59,636 nt of DNA from contig NZ_NIPR01000063.1 in assembly GCF_002872255.1 (NCBI RefSeq), positions 1 through 59,636 of the forward strand, in the 5' to 3' direction. The DNA comes from Companilactobacillus nuruki (GTDB lineage: Bacteria; Bacillota; Bacilli; Lactobacillales; Lactobacillaceae). The position numbers were made by a program, and so were the translations under genes. This document shows positions 9,021 to 17,814 of the stretch, piece by piece; the stretch's first letter is position 1, and every line of letters starts with the position of its first letter. The notes under the pieces are model-generated. The model had not been told where the DNA came from, searched no databases, and saw nothing but the letters and a program-made list of their open reading frames with translations.

Positions 9021-9437
9021 ATGTCTAATTCCCTTTCTATAAAGATTATGACTATTTTAGCATGTTTGAAATTATAAGTGACGATGAATATGTATAAAAA
9101 TCATGATTATTTAATTGTATAGAGAGAGTATTGAGAGTGGCTAGGGATGTAAGTGCTAGATAGATACTATTTGGATTATATGAGGGACTTCTTTTTGCAT
9201 TGCAGTAATTTTAATTTGTTTTATTCTAAGTTCTTAAATATATCAAAAATAGTCTGTGTCGATATCAACTTAGTTTCTTGACTACAATTGATAATCAATA
9301 CAGGCTATTTGTTTTGATTAACTAAAATAATTTTAATAACGGAATCTATATTGGAATCGATTCGATTGGAAAATTATCCTTAGCCAAATTTCAATTTTGT
9401 GGAAGGCGACAGAAATTTACATTTTAAGACTTAAATA
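9021..9437. other. 417-base intergenic region
   Basis: No ORF with an SD is seen. It holds the MATE promoter side (about 9021-9120), the long hairpin at 9245-9310 and a perfect palindrome GAATCGATTC near 9355-9364 of unknown role. Confidence 0.6.
9245..9310 (-). terminator. Long terminator-like element behind GH65 gene; homologous to 53113-53184
   Basis: AAATAGTCTGT at the left pairs with ACAGGCTATTT at the right (one G-U), with an inner ATATCAA/TTGAT-like stem; the minus strand ends in TTTTTGAT. Read in the direction of the GH65 gene it aligns with the element behind the lactate oxidase gene, loop included. Confidence 0.7.
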
Positions 9438-12134
9438 TCAATAGGTAAGTTTAATATTCTGATTAGCGACTAATGGGAGTTTTTTATCCATAAAAACAAC
9501 CTCAGTATCATGGTCTGCTTTGATTTCAACCTCACCATTTTTCACTGTGAATTTGAAGTTGATATTCTTAAAAGTCATACGGAAAGTGATTTTTTTCCAT
9601 TGGTCAGGAATATTAGGATGAATTTCTAATATTGAACCACGATAATCGATACCGGCAAAATAGGAGGTAACAATGTTTAATGTTGCTCCCATAACGCCGA
9701 GGTGAATTCCTTCAGCAGTGGTTCCACCTTGAATATCATAATAGTCACTGGTTAAGGCCTCATAAAATAGTTTCCATGCCAATTCTTTATCACCAATTTT
9801 TAACGTTAACATTGAATAAACAACTCTTGAAAGGGTTGAGCCATGAGTGGTTCTAGCAAGGTAGTATTTAATATTGTCGCTAATAAACTTTTCTGGATTC
9901 TCAATTGGGTAACCAAGATCAAACATTATTTCAAAAAACTCTTTCTCAGAAATATTAAATAATGCCATTAGAGTATCGGCTTGTTTGGCAACTTGGTAAT
10001 TATCAGGTGAATCGTTATGTGCCTTAAGAATTCGATCCATTCGAGAAATATTTCCGTACAGTTGACGATACTTTTGAAGGTCTATTTCCTTAAGATTAAA
10101 GTATCCTTCGAATTGACCAAGAATGTCACCCTTGAAGTCGAGCTTCAAATGATGACTAATGTCATCTAATTTTTGTAAGTCACTATCAGAGAAGCTAGTT
10201 CTTTGGAAGTTTTCATTAATAACATTATTACCAAAGTTATTAACAAAACCTAATATTTTCTTAAACAGCCAGCTGACCATAATATTGGTATAGGCGTTAT
10301 TTTTTAAACCTTCATTTTCATGTCCAGGGTAGCTTTCGTGAAATTCGTCTGGACCCATTACATTAGAAATGCTGTATTTCCCAGATTTAGAGTTGAATTG
10401 TGACATATCTATCCAGAATTTAGCGATTTCTAATAGCATTTCTAAACCATATTTTTCCATGAACTCATGATCTTCACTGACCTGATAATAATTAATTATA
10501 TTGTAGGCAATAGCAAGTGAAACATGACGCTGCTTTCTGGAATTGTCGGGGTCCCAGCTGTTAGTAATAGGGTTTAAATGTACTAGTTGAGACTGTTCAT
10601 CTCCATACATACCGCTTTGCCAAGGAAACATTGCGCCGTTATGTCCATCTCCTTTTGCGTACTCAATAGCCGCATTTAATCTCTGGTAACGGTACATTAG
10701 AAGATTTTTAACGAGTTTCGAATCATGCAAAATATAGAAGTTCATATCAAATAATTCATCCCAGAATATATGACCCCGGTAGCCTTCACCAGTCAAACCT
10801 CGTGATCCAACTGACGCATCAAGATGTTGGTTTGCCTTAGTTTGTGCTGCAATTGACATGCCATAACTGTTTAATCTTAATAATTTTTGTGCCGTTATAT
10901 CTCCTATAACGGTTATATTTTCTTTTTTCCAAATTTGTTTCCATGAGCTAATAGTTTGAGAAATAATATCTGTAAAAAATTCAACTTTATGGTTAAAAGC
11001 AATTTGTTCAAGTTGCTTTTTTGTTTCTAGTGATGTAAAGATATTGACAGTTTTTTCTATTATATAGGTTTTGTCCTTTTGAGCAGCAAATTCAACAATC
11101 TGATTAGCAATTTCGTTATTATTATCAATTTGATAGTTGGCGTTAGGAATATCTTTGAAATTTAATGTAGCTTTGATGACTAAATCAATTTTGGATTGAA
11201 TAGTATGAGCCTGCATTGATGTTGAATAATTATGATTTTCTATTTTATCAACTGATAAATGCTTGCTAGCCAGATTACGATAACGTTCAACATTGGAATT
11301 AATAACACTACCATCAATTTGAGTTAATAATTTAATGTTCCCGGAAAAGTTTAAAGGCTGCAATGAATAACTTAGGTAATAGTCGTGATAATTTGTTAAC
11401 CCAGCCGTTTTTTGTTCGATGATTTTTAATCTTTTACCATCATCTAATTCAATTAGAAGAGTAATAGTTAGAATGCCGGTCTTTATATCTAAAGATCGTA
11501 ACGATTCCAAGATATTTCTCTCTTTAATTTCAAAGTAATTGTCATCATTTACACTAAAAGTAATATATTGAGCGTTTGGTAAATTTACTAAGTCTTCATT
11601 AATAACATCTCTGCCATTGATTGGTGTAGATAATTGATCAAAGACTCCAGCGATGTAGGTTGCTGGATAATTATCATCGTTTGCTTTTGCTTCAAGATAG
11701 GTTCCACGTAATCCTAAGAATCCATTTCCAATTGTTTGCATTGATTCTTGACCGTATTGTCTTTTACCATGCGAAAGACCGTAGTAATCAAGATGCCAGG
11801 TAGAATATTTTTCTTCATTATGGATAGCGGTATCAATATTAGAATCAAGTATATTTTGAAGATTTATCACGGGAATATGAAAGATGTCTTCAAGCTCGCT
11901 TGCTAGATCCAATAATTCATCATTATAAGTAATAATATTTTTCTTCAAAGTATATTGAGGTTGATTATTTACAATGATAACATCCAATTCTTGGTCTAAA
12001 TTATCTTTAAATGTGTTTAAATTAGTTTTTAAATCTAAATTTGTATCTAGAATATATTTATTCTCATTAGGTTTATTTTCATTAATTGAGTACATAATCT
12101 GAGTATTACTAAAATCAATATATAATAATTTCAT
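9438..12134 (-). CDS. Glycoside hydrolase family 65 disaccharide phosphorylase
   Basis: An 898-aa cytoplasmic enzyme expected to split an alpha-glucoside with phosphate, giving beta-glucose 1-phosphate. The GH65 part starts near residue 110 (WHLDYYGLSHGKRQYGQES, then GNGFLGLRGTYLEA). The acid is E597 in GPDEFHES, followed by NNAYTN, and the phosphate loop is THGSTLSR. The first ~110 residues are extra compared with ~750-aa family members and are not recognised. The start is the ATG behind GGAGG. It is divergent from a PTS permease, so it may act on a phosphorylated disaccharide, as trehalose-6-phosphate phosphorylase does; maltose, kojibiose or nigerose remain possible. No beta-phosphoglucomutase gene is visible in the window. 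Confidence 0.85.
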   Translation of the reverse strand: MKLLYIDFSNTQIMYSINENKPNENKYILDTNLDLKTNLNTFKDNLDQELDVIIVNNQPQYTLKKNIITYNDELLDLASELEDIFHIPVINLQNILDSNIDTAIHNEEKYSTWHLDYYGLSHGKRQYGQESMQTIGNGFLGLRGTYLEAKANDDNYPATYIAGVFDQLSTPINGRDVINEDLVNLPNAQYITFSVNDDNYFEIKERNILESLRSLDIKTGILTITLLIELDDGKRLKIIEQKTAGLTNYHDYYLSYSLQPLNFSGNIKLLTQIDGSVINSNVERYRNLASKHLSVDKIENHNYSTSMQAHTIQSKIDLVIKATLNFKDIPNANYQIDNNNEIANQIVEFAAQKDKTYIIEKTVNIFTSLETKKQLEQIAFNHKVEFFTDIISQTISSWKQIWKKENITVIGDITAQKLLRLNSYGMSIAAQTKANQHLDASVGSRGLTGEGYRGHIFWDELFDMNFYILHDSKLVKNLLMYRYQRLNAAIEYAKGDGHNGAMFPWQSGMYGDEQSQLVHLNPITNSWDPDNSRKQRHVSLAIAYNIINYYQVSEDHEFMEKYGLEMLLEIAKFWIDMSQFNSKSGKYSISNVMGPDEFHESYPGHENEGLKNNAYTNIMVSWLFKKILGFVNNFGNNVINENFQRTSFSDSDLQKLDDISHHLKLDFKGDILGQFEGYFNLKEIDLQKYRQLYGNISRMDRILKAHNDSPDNYQVAKQADTLMALFNISEKEFFEIMFDLGYPIENPEKFISDNIKYYLARTTHGSTLSRVVYSMLTLKIGDKELAWKLFYEALTSDYYDIQGGTTAEGIHLGVMGATLNIVTSYFAGIDYRGSILEIHPNIPDQWKKITFRMTFKNINFKFTVKNGEVEIKADHDTEVVFMDKKLPLVANQNIKLTY

Positions 12135-12180
12135 AATTAATTCCTCCATGAATTAGAAAATATAATTATTTTTGTAATTG

Positions 12181-12193
12181 TGTTTAAACATAT
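12181..12193 (-). promoter_or_regulatory. Candidate ROK operator at the GH65 promoter
   Basis: TGTTTAAACATAT is the exact reverse complement of the 13-mer at 6482-6494. A TATAAT on the minus strand (near 12208-12213) places it just downstream of the GH65 promoter. Confidence 0.5.
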
Positions 12194-12267
12194 TCATACA
12201 GTTCGTATTATACACCGTCTAGATAGTGTTTTAATACATTTTTTGTAATGAATTATATTCAAAACTG

Positions 12268-12285
12268 ATGTTTATACAAAAACTA
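12268..12285 (+). promoter_or_regulatory. Candidate ROK operator at the PTS promoter
   Basis: ATGTTTATACAAAAACTA matches the box at 6484-6501 at 16 of 18 positions, in the same orientation relative to its downstream gene. Confidence 0.45.
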
Positions 12286-12309
12286 AGAGTATATAGTATA
12301 TTTAGAACA

Positions 12310-12323
12310 TGTAATCGGTTACT
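12310..12323 (+). promoter_or_regulatory. cre site (CcpA) before the PTS gene
   Basis: TGTAATCGGTTACT fits the catabolite-responsive element TGNAANCGNNNNCA at all but the last fixed position. It lies after a TATAGTATAT -10-like run and before the SD, where CcpA would block transcription. Confidence 0.55.
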
Positions 12324-12345
12324 ATTATTTAAGGAGGTGTTCGTT

Positions 12346-14313
12346 ATGAAAGGCACAGTTAAAATGTTGGCTCCAGTTTCTGGTCAAGCTATTGAAATGA
12401 CCGAAGTCCATGATCCTATGTTTTCTGAAAAGGCGATGGGTGAAGGTTATGGGATAATTCCTAATAGCCGAGATATTGTAGCTCCGGTTTCTGGAAAGGT
12501 TATGCTGGTAGCATCAACTAAACATGCCATTGGATTTAGTACTGATGATGGTCTTGAAGTATTAGTCCATATGGGTGTCGATACAGTTGAATTGAATGGT
12601 ACTCCTTTTGATGTGTTAGTTAAGGAAGGTGACACTGTCCAAGCTGGTGAGAAGATTGCAACAATGGATATTGATGCAATTAAGGATGCTGGGAAAGTGA
12701 CAGATGTTATTGTTGCTATTACTAATACAAATAAAATTGTAAAGGAAATTCATGTTACCAAAGGACCTGTTAAGGCAGGTGATAATGTGGCAGAAGTACA
12801 ACCTATGGCACCTGGCGAAGCAAATACTAAGCCAAATAAAAAAGTTGATTATAATCAGCTTGGTCAAGATATTGTAAAAAACGTTGGCGGCGTACAAAAT
12901 GTAGAAAATGTCATTCACTGTATTACTCGTGTTCGTTTTTATCTAAAGGATGACAATAAGGCCAATGATGATGTTATTAAGAATATGCAAGGAGTTTTGG
13001 ATGTTGCTAAAGCTGGCGGACAATATCAAGTAGTTATTGGGCCAGCAGTTGAAGATGTTTTTGATGCTGTCGTTAAGGCATTAGGCCCTGGATTTGGTGG
13101 TGATTCAGAGGTCAAAACTCAAAAGGCCGTTGCGCCAAAGGGTGCCTGGCCTAAAACTAAATTCTATTTCAGTGCTTTAATAGGTGTAATTACTGCCAGC
13201 ATGATGCCTGTTATTGGTTTGTTAGCTGCTTCAGGTATTTTAAAGGGGCTACTAGCTCTGATTGTTTCTGCAAAGTGGTTATCAGTAACTAGTTCTACTT
13301 ATATGATCATTAATGCAATGGGTGATTCAGTATTTTATTTCCTACCTATTTTGGTTGGGTTTACAGCCGCTAAGAGATTAGGTGCAAATCAAGTCATTAT
13401 GGGTGTTATTGGTGGAGTTTTGGCATATCCTACTTTAGTTCAGTTGGCTGCTAAAACAAGTAGTACTCAAATGAATATCAATGCTAATTTCTTTGGAATT
13501 CCAATCCACGTAGCTAACTATACATATTCAATTTTCCCAATGATTGCTGCTGCATGGTTGGCATCTAAACTAGAACCATGGCTCAAGAAACATATCGTAA
13601 TGTCACTACGTATGATCCTTAGTCCATTACTAGAAGTATTTATTGTCAGTGCTATTATTCTTGTTATTGTTGGACCAATTATTACATTATTAAGTTCATA
13701 TTTAGCTAATGGTATCGTTGCTCTATTGAAATTCAGTCCCGCCATATCAGGATTGTTAATTGGTGGATTTTATCAATGTTTGGTTATTTTTGGTTTACAT
13801 TGGGCAGTTATTCCAGTTGTTGCCAGTCAAATTGCAACAACTGGTCACAGTGCATTGAATGCTATTGTTTCAGCAACAATGGTTGCACAAGGTGCCGCTG
13901 CAATGGCTGTATTTGTTAAAACAAAGAAAAATATTGATATGAAACAGATTGCAGGTGCCGCAACATTATCTGCTTTCTCTGGAGTTACAGAACCTGCAAT
14001 GTACGGTATTAATTTGAAATATGGACGCATCTTCTGGACTGCTAATATTGGTAGTGCTGTAGGTGGTTTAATTACAGGTTTACTACATGTTGATATGTGG
14101 GGATTCGCCGGTTCATTAATCGGATTTGCTTCATTTATTAATCCTAAGGGAATCGATGCAAGCTTCACAGGATATTTGATTGCATCTGCTGCTACAATTA
14201 TCGTTGCCTTTACATGTACTTACTTCTTCGGATTTAAGGAAGAAGATCTGGAGAATAGTCATGAAGTTGAAAAGGTAAGATTAGGTAGTCGTGAGCCAGC
14301 ACAAGCAAATTAG
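12346..14313 (+). CDS. PTS EIIA-EIIB-EIIC permease, glucose/trehalose/beta-glucoside superfamily
   Basis: A 655-aa phosphotransferase permease that imports and phosphorylates a sugar. Domain order is A-B-C: the EIIA (Crr) domain at ~1-155 has H60 in KHAIG and active H75 in LVHMGVDTV; the EIIB domain at ~165-245 has active C192 in VIHCITRVRF; EIIC follows from ~260 with about ten membrane helices. Leading EIIA is unusual, as BglF-type proteins are B-C-A. The ATG follows AAGGAGG; an upstream in-frame ATG has none. The divergent GH65 phosphorylase suggests an alpha-linked disaccharide such as trehalose. A cre box and an operator-like box precede it. A terminator at 14336 ends the unit. Confidence 0.88.
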   Translation: MKGTVKMLAPVSGQAIEMTEVHDPMFSEKAMGEGYGIIPNSRDIVAPVSGKVMLVASTKHAIGFSTDDGLEVLVHMGVDTVELNGTPFDVLVKEGDTVQAGEKIATMDIDAIKDAGKVTDVIVAITNTNKIVKEIHVTKGPVKAGDNVAEVQPMAPGEANTKPNKKVDYNQLGQDIVKNVGGVQNVENVIHCITRVRFYLKDDNKANDDVIKNMQGVLDVAKAGGQYQVVIGPAVEDVFDAVVKALGPGFGGDSEVKTQKAVAPKGAWPKTKFYFSALIGVITASMMPVIGLLAASGILKGLLALIVSAKWLSVTSSTYMIINAMGDSVFYFLPILVGFTAAKRLGANQVIMGVIGGVLAYPTLVQLAAKTSSTQMNINANFFGIPIHVANYTYSIFPMIAAAWLASKLEPWLKKHIVMSLRMILSPLLEVFIVSAIILVIVGPIITLLSSYLANGIVALLKFSPAISGLLIGGFYQCLVIFGLHWAVIPVVASQIATTGHSALNAIVSATMVAQGAAAMAVFVKTKKNIDMKQIAGAATLSAFSGVTEPAMYGINLKYGRIFWTANIGSAVGGLITGLLHVDMWGFAGSLIGFASFINPKGIDASFTGYLIASAATIIVAFTCTYFFGFKEEDLENSHEVEKVRLGSREPAQAN

Positions 14314-14335
14314 TTTGAATTTATAGTTTTAATTG

Positions 14336-14372
14336 AAAGGATTTGTCATATAATAAACGGCAAATCCTTTTT
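14336..14372 (+). terminator. Terminator after PTS gene
   Basis: AAAGGATTTG pairs with CAAATCCTTT across a 15-base loop, followed by TT. Confidence 0.75.
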
Positions 14373-14389
14373 ATATATGGAGGTGCAAG

Positions 14390-14923
14390 ATGGGTGATGT
14401 TAATATCAGACCAGTTTTGCCAGAAGAAGTGGAAGATTTTTGGCAAATTGCATTTAGTGATTCTAATGCTGCTTGGACAAAATTAGATGGACCATATTTT
14501 TTAAATGATTTACCTAGTAAAGATGAGTTTATTAATGTATTAGCTTATCGAACTTGGCTTAATAATAAAGATCATTTGATAATAACGTATGATGATCAAA
14601 TTGTTGGTTCAGTCGGAGCTCATTTTGAAGATGGCAAATTAAGACACTGGTTAGACATAGGAATAACCATTTATCCTGAAGAAATGTGGGATAAGCATAT
14701 TGGTAGTTCTGCTTTGAAATTGTTTATAACTTACTTGTTTAAAACATATAATTTACCACATTTAGGATTAACAACTTGGTCAGGAAACCCTCGAATGATG
14801 CATGTGGCTGAAAAAATTGGTATGAAACAAGAAGCCTATATTCGTCAAGTGAGGTTTTATGATAATAAATATTATGATTCAGTTAAATATGGTATTTTGA
14901 GATCAGAATGGTCACAAGCTTAA
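14390..14923 (+). CDS. GNAT N-acetyltransferase, RimJ/RimL-like
   Basis: A 177-aa acetyl-CoA-dependent acetyltransferase. It has the family plan: IRPVLPEEVEDFW at the N-terminus, IVGSVGAHFEDG strand, DIGITIYPEEMWDKHIGSSALKLF in the CoA-binding region, and NPRMMHVAEKIGMKQEAYIRQ near the end. SD GGAGG lies 7 bases upstream. It is separated from the PTS gene only by a terminator, so partial read-through is possible. Acceptor unknown. Confidence 0.85.
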   Translation: MGDVNIRPVLPEEVEDFWQIAFSDSNAAWTKLDGPYFLNDLPSKDEFINVLAYRTWLNNKDHLIITYDDQIVGSVGAHFEDGKLRHWLDIGITIYPEEMWDKHIGSSALKLFITYLFKTYNLPHLGLTTWSGNPRMMHVAEKIGMKQEAYIRQVRFYDNKYYDSVKYGILRSEWSQA

Positions 14924-14997
14924 CTTTCATTTTTTTGTTGATTTTAGATTTATATTGGAAATAATTATTCTTCTTTAGAAATTTTAAATATACGAGT

Positions 14998-15043
14998 AAA
15001 TAGATCATATTGATTTTACAAATAATATCAATATGATCTATTT
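14998..15043. terminator. Terminator between GNAT gene and gluconokinase
   Basis: A perfect 17-bp stem (14998-15014 with 15027-15043, core TAGATCATATTGAT) with a 12-base loop and trailing TTTATTTT. Confidence 0.8.
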
Positions 15044-15152
15044 ATTTTCGGATTTTTTCAAATAACCATATTATAAGAAGAAAGTAGACATTTTAAAAAT
15101 CTCTGCTTACAATTATAAGAGTTGTTATTACTAATAAAAGAGGTTTTTATTT

Positions 15153-16688
15153 ATGAGATATATGATTGGTGTTGATATTGGTACTACAAGCACTAAGGGA
15201 GTTTTGTATGATTTACAAGGAAACGTTGTTGCACACGCTAATATTGGCTATCAATTATATCAAGATATTCCTGATATGGCAGAAGAAGATCCTGAGGATA
15301 TTTTTGATGCTGTGATTGCAGTTATGGGTCAGATTATTCGTAAGGGAAAGGCGGAGATTGATGAAATTAAGGGTGTTTCATTTTCTTCAGCGATGCATAG
15401 TTTAATTCTGATGGATAAGAATGATCATCCATTAACAAGAGCCATTACATGGGCAGACAATCGTGCTGCAAAATATAGTGAAGAATTAAAAGAAAATGGT
15501 TTAGGTGCCCAAATCTATGCCAAAACAGGAACTCCAATACACCCCATGGCACCGTTATCTAAGATACTTTGGATTCGTCATGAGTACCCGCAACTATTTA
15601 AAGAAACTAAAAAGTTTATTGATATAAAATCCTATATTTTCTTTCGACTGTTTGGAGTTTATAAGATGGATTATTCAATGGCCTCTGCTACAGGAATATT
15701 CAATATCTTTGATTTAACTTGGGATAGACAAGCTTTAAGTTTACTACAGATATCAAAAGATAAATTGCCAGAATTAGTGGAGACGACTGATTCAATTAGG
15801 GGAATTAAAGAAAAGTTTGGAAAAATATTAAATATATCCCAACAAACGCCATTTATTTTTGGAGCTAGTGATGGGGTTTTGTCTAATTTAGGGGTTGGTG
15901 CAATTGATCCTGGTATTGTGGCTGTAACTATTGGAACTAGTGGTGCGGTTCGAGTGGTGGTTGATAAACCAGTTGTCGATCCCAATGGTAAATTATTTTG
16001 TTATGCTCTGACTAAAGATAAGTGGGTTGTTGGTGGTCCGGTTAATAATGGTGGGATTGTTTTTCGTTGGGTAAAGGATCAATTGTTTGCACCTGAAAGA
16101 ATAACTGCTGAACAGATGAAGATTTCTACTTATGATCTTTTGACGCAAATTGCTTCCAAGATTCCAGCGGGATCAGACGGATTATTATTTCATCCATATT
16201 TAGGCGGGGAAAGGGCTCCAATTTGGGATGCTTATGCGCGTGGATCATTTTTTGGTTTAACGAGAAACCATACGCGTGCCCATATGGTTAGAGCAGCATT
16301 GGAAGGGATTGTTTATAATCTTTATGTAGTGATGTTAACAATTGAAGGAATTACTGGGAAACCCAAAAGTATTCAGGCAACAGGTGGATTTGCCAGATCT
16401 AAGTTATGGCGTCAAATGTTAGCTGATGTTTTTGAACAAGATGTTACAATTCCGGAAAGTTTTGAAAGCTCTTGTCTTGGTGCGGCTGTTTTAGGGATGT
16501 ACGCTTTAGGTTACGTTGATAACTTGTCGGTTGTTAAAAAGATGATAGGGGTAACTGATGTTCATCATCCTAATGAAAATAATTTTGAGGTTTATCGTGA
16601 ATTATTACCAATTTGGATACGTTTATCAGAAACCTTGGAACCAGAGTATAAGGAGATAGCAGAGTTTCAAAAAAAACATGTTAAATAA
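15153..16688 (+). CDS. gntK: Gluconokinase, FGGY carbohydrate kinase family
   Basis: A 511-aa ATP-dependent kinase, expected to make 6-phosphogluconate for the oxidative pentose phosphate/phosphoketolase route. The N-terminal phosphate loop is GVDIGTTSTKG; WADNRA (substrate region), GASDGVLSNLG and VTIGTSGAVR are typical of the gluconate branch. The C-terminal ATP site contains ATGGFARSKLWRQ. Length is normal. SD AAGAGG precedes the ATG. No gluconate permease is next to it, so uptake must be encoded elsewhere or the true substrate is another sugar acid. Confidence 0.85.
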   Translation: MRYMIGVDIGTTSTKGVLYDLQGNVVAHANIGYQLYQDIPDMAEEDPEDIFDAVIAVMGQIIRKGKAEIDEIKGVSFSSAMHSLILMDKNDHPLTRAITWADNRAAKYSEELKENGLGAQIYAKTGTPIHPMAPLSKILWIRHEYPQLFKETKKFIDIKSYIFFRLFGVYKMDYSMASATGIFNIFDLTWDRQALSLLQISKDKLPELVETTDSIRGIKEKFGKILNISQQTPFIFGASDGVLSNLGVGAIDPGIVAVTIGTSGAVRVVVDKPVVDPNGKLFCYALTKDKWVVGGPVNNGGIVFRWVKDQLFAPERITAEQMKISTYDLLTQIASKIPAGSDGLLFHPYLGGERAPIWDAYARGSFFGLTRNHTRAHMVRAALEGIVYNLYVVMLTIEGITGKPKSIQATGGFARSKLWRQMLADVFEQDVTIPESFESSCLGAAVLGMYALGYVDNLSVVKKMIGVTDVHHPNENNFEVYRELLPIWIRLSETLEPEYKEIAEFQKKHVK

Positions 16689-17004
16689 TAATTAAACGAA
16701 AAAGTCGTTCTAGTTGCTGATAATAAGGCATTTAGGAAGGATTTTTAATATTTTTATAAATTGATGTTCATAAAAATATAATAAAATTTTCAGAATATGT
16801 GTTATTTTATTTTCATTTTTATAAAGATTAGAAGCTTGTTTTACCAACGATAGAACACTTGTTTGTTTCATTTACATTACTAAGATTACAGAAAGCGGTG
16901 TTTTTGTAACTTAAAGGACGTTGTTGTGTAATAAACACCTGTTAGTATATGCAACATAGCAAATGAGGGCTAAACAATTTTAAATATAAGGATGTAATAT
17001 ATTC
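16689..17004 (+). other. 316-base leader/intergenic region before the LysM gene
   Basis: No supported ORF. It is very AT-rich. A weak stem AACGA/TCGTT (about 16694-16708) may end the gluconokinase transcript. GGTGTTT at 16897-16903 can pair with AAACACC at 16933-16939, hinting at a structured leader for the LysM gene. I do not recognise a known riboswitch. Confidence 0.45.
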
Positions 17005-17661
17005 ATGAAAAAAGTTTTATCTATCGCTTTAGTAAGTACTATGGCTTTAACAGCAATCGCAACATCAACAAAGACTGCTCAGGCTGCAGTACAACTTGAC
17101 AGTAATCATGTCCAAGTTGAATCAGGTGATACATACAAGAGTATTGCTGCTAATGCTGGTATAACAATTGCTGAACTAGAACAAGCAAATGGCCGTGAAG
17201 TTGGCGGATTTGACTTGATCTTCCCAGGTGAAACAGTTACATTACCAGGAGCAACAACTACACAAATAACAGATACTACAACAACACAAGATACTCAAGC
17301 AACTGTAGAAAATACTAGTTATCAAGCACCTACAACACAAACAGATACAAGTGCAACTACTGCTACAACGCAAGCTGCCCAAACAACAACAGGTACATCA
17401 CAAGGAACATTCAAGATTTCTTTCTATGATCCAGCTGTACTAGGTTCAAACATGGGTTATAGCGGTGTTGCTGCTAACCTTTCAGTATTTCCTAAGGGTA
17501 CAACACTTAAGATTACACTCTCTGATGGTACAGTATTGATCAGAACAGTTAATGATACAGGTACATTTGCATACAGTAACCCTAACCAATTAGATGTTGC
17601 TATGCCAAATAACCAAATCCCTTCATATGGTGTTACAACAGCATCTGTTGAAGTACTTTAA
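17005..17661 (+). CDS. Secreted LysM protein with C-terminal barrel-like domain
   Basis: A 218-aa exported protein. Residues 1-28 are a signal peptide ending TAQA-A. One LysM peptidoglycan-binding domain spans ~33-80 (VQVESGDTYKSIAANAGIT ... PGETVTLPG). A Thr/Gln/Ala-rich linker runs to ~133. The last ~85 residues (KISFYDPAVLG ... TVNDTGTF ... LDVAMP) resemble a 3D/RlpA-like double-psi barrel, a fold of some muralytic enzymes, but I cannot confirm catalytic Asp residues. It likely acts on or binds the cell wall. Codon use is GC-richer and more regular than its neighbours, as in highly expressed secreted proteins. Confidence 0.8.
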   Translation: MKKVLSIALVSTMALTAIATSTKTAQAAVQLDSNHVQVESGDTYKSIAANAGITIAELEQANGREVGGFDLIFPGETVTLPGATTTQITDTTTTQDTQATVENTSYQAPTTQTDTSATTATTQAAQTTTGTSQGTFKISFYDPAVLGSNMGYSGVAANLSVFPKGTTLKITLSDGTVLIRTVNDTGTFAYSNPNQLDVAMPNNQIPSYGVTTASVEVL

Positions 17662-17672
17662 TAGATAGACGT

Positions 17673-17702
17673 AAAGAGACCTGATTATAAGGTCTCTTTT
17701 TT
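17673..17702 (+). terminator. Terminator of LysM gene
   Basis: AAAGAGACC pairs with GGTCTCTTT across a 9-base loop, followed by a T-run. Confidence 0.85.
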
Positions 17703-17814
17703 ATTGGAAGCCAATAGGGTATGTCTTGAAATAATATTATAATAATTTTAATAATACCACTGGTCTAAAATAGTCTTTGATCCTATACTTAGTAACAAAG
17801 AGGGAGGGAACAAA

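Noticed and set aside
16900-16960. WalR-type TGTWAH direct repeat before the LysM gene
   Set aside because: Spacing between the best halves is 7 or more bases instead of 5.
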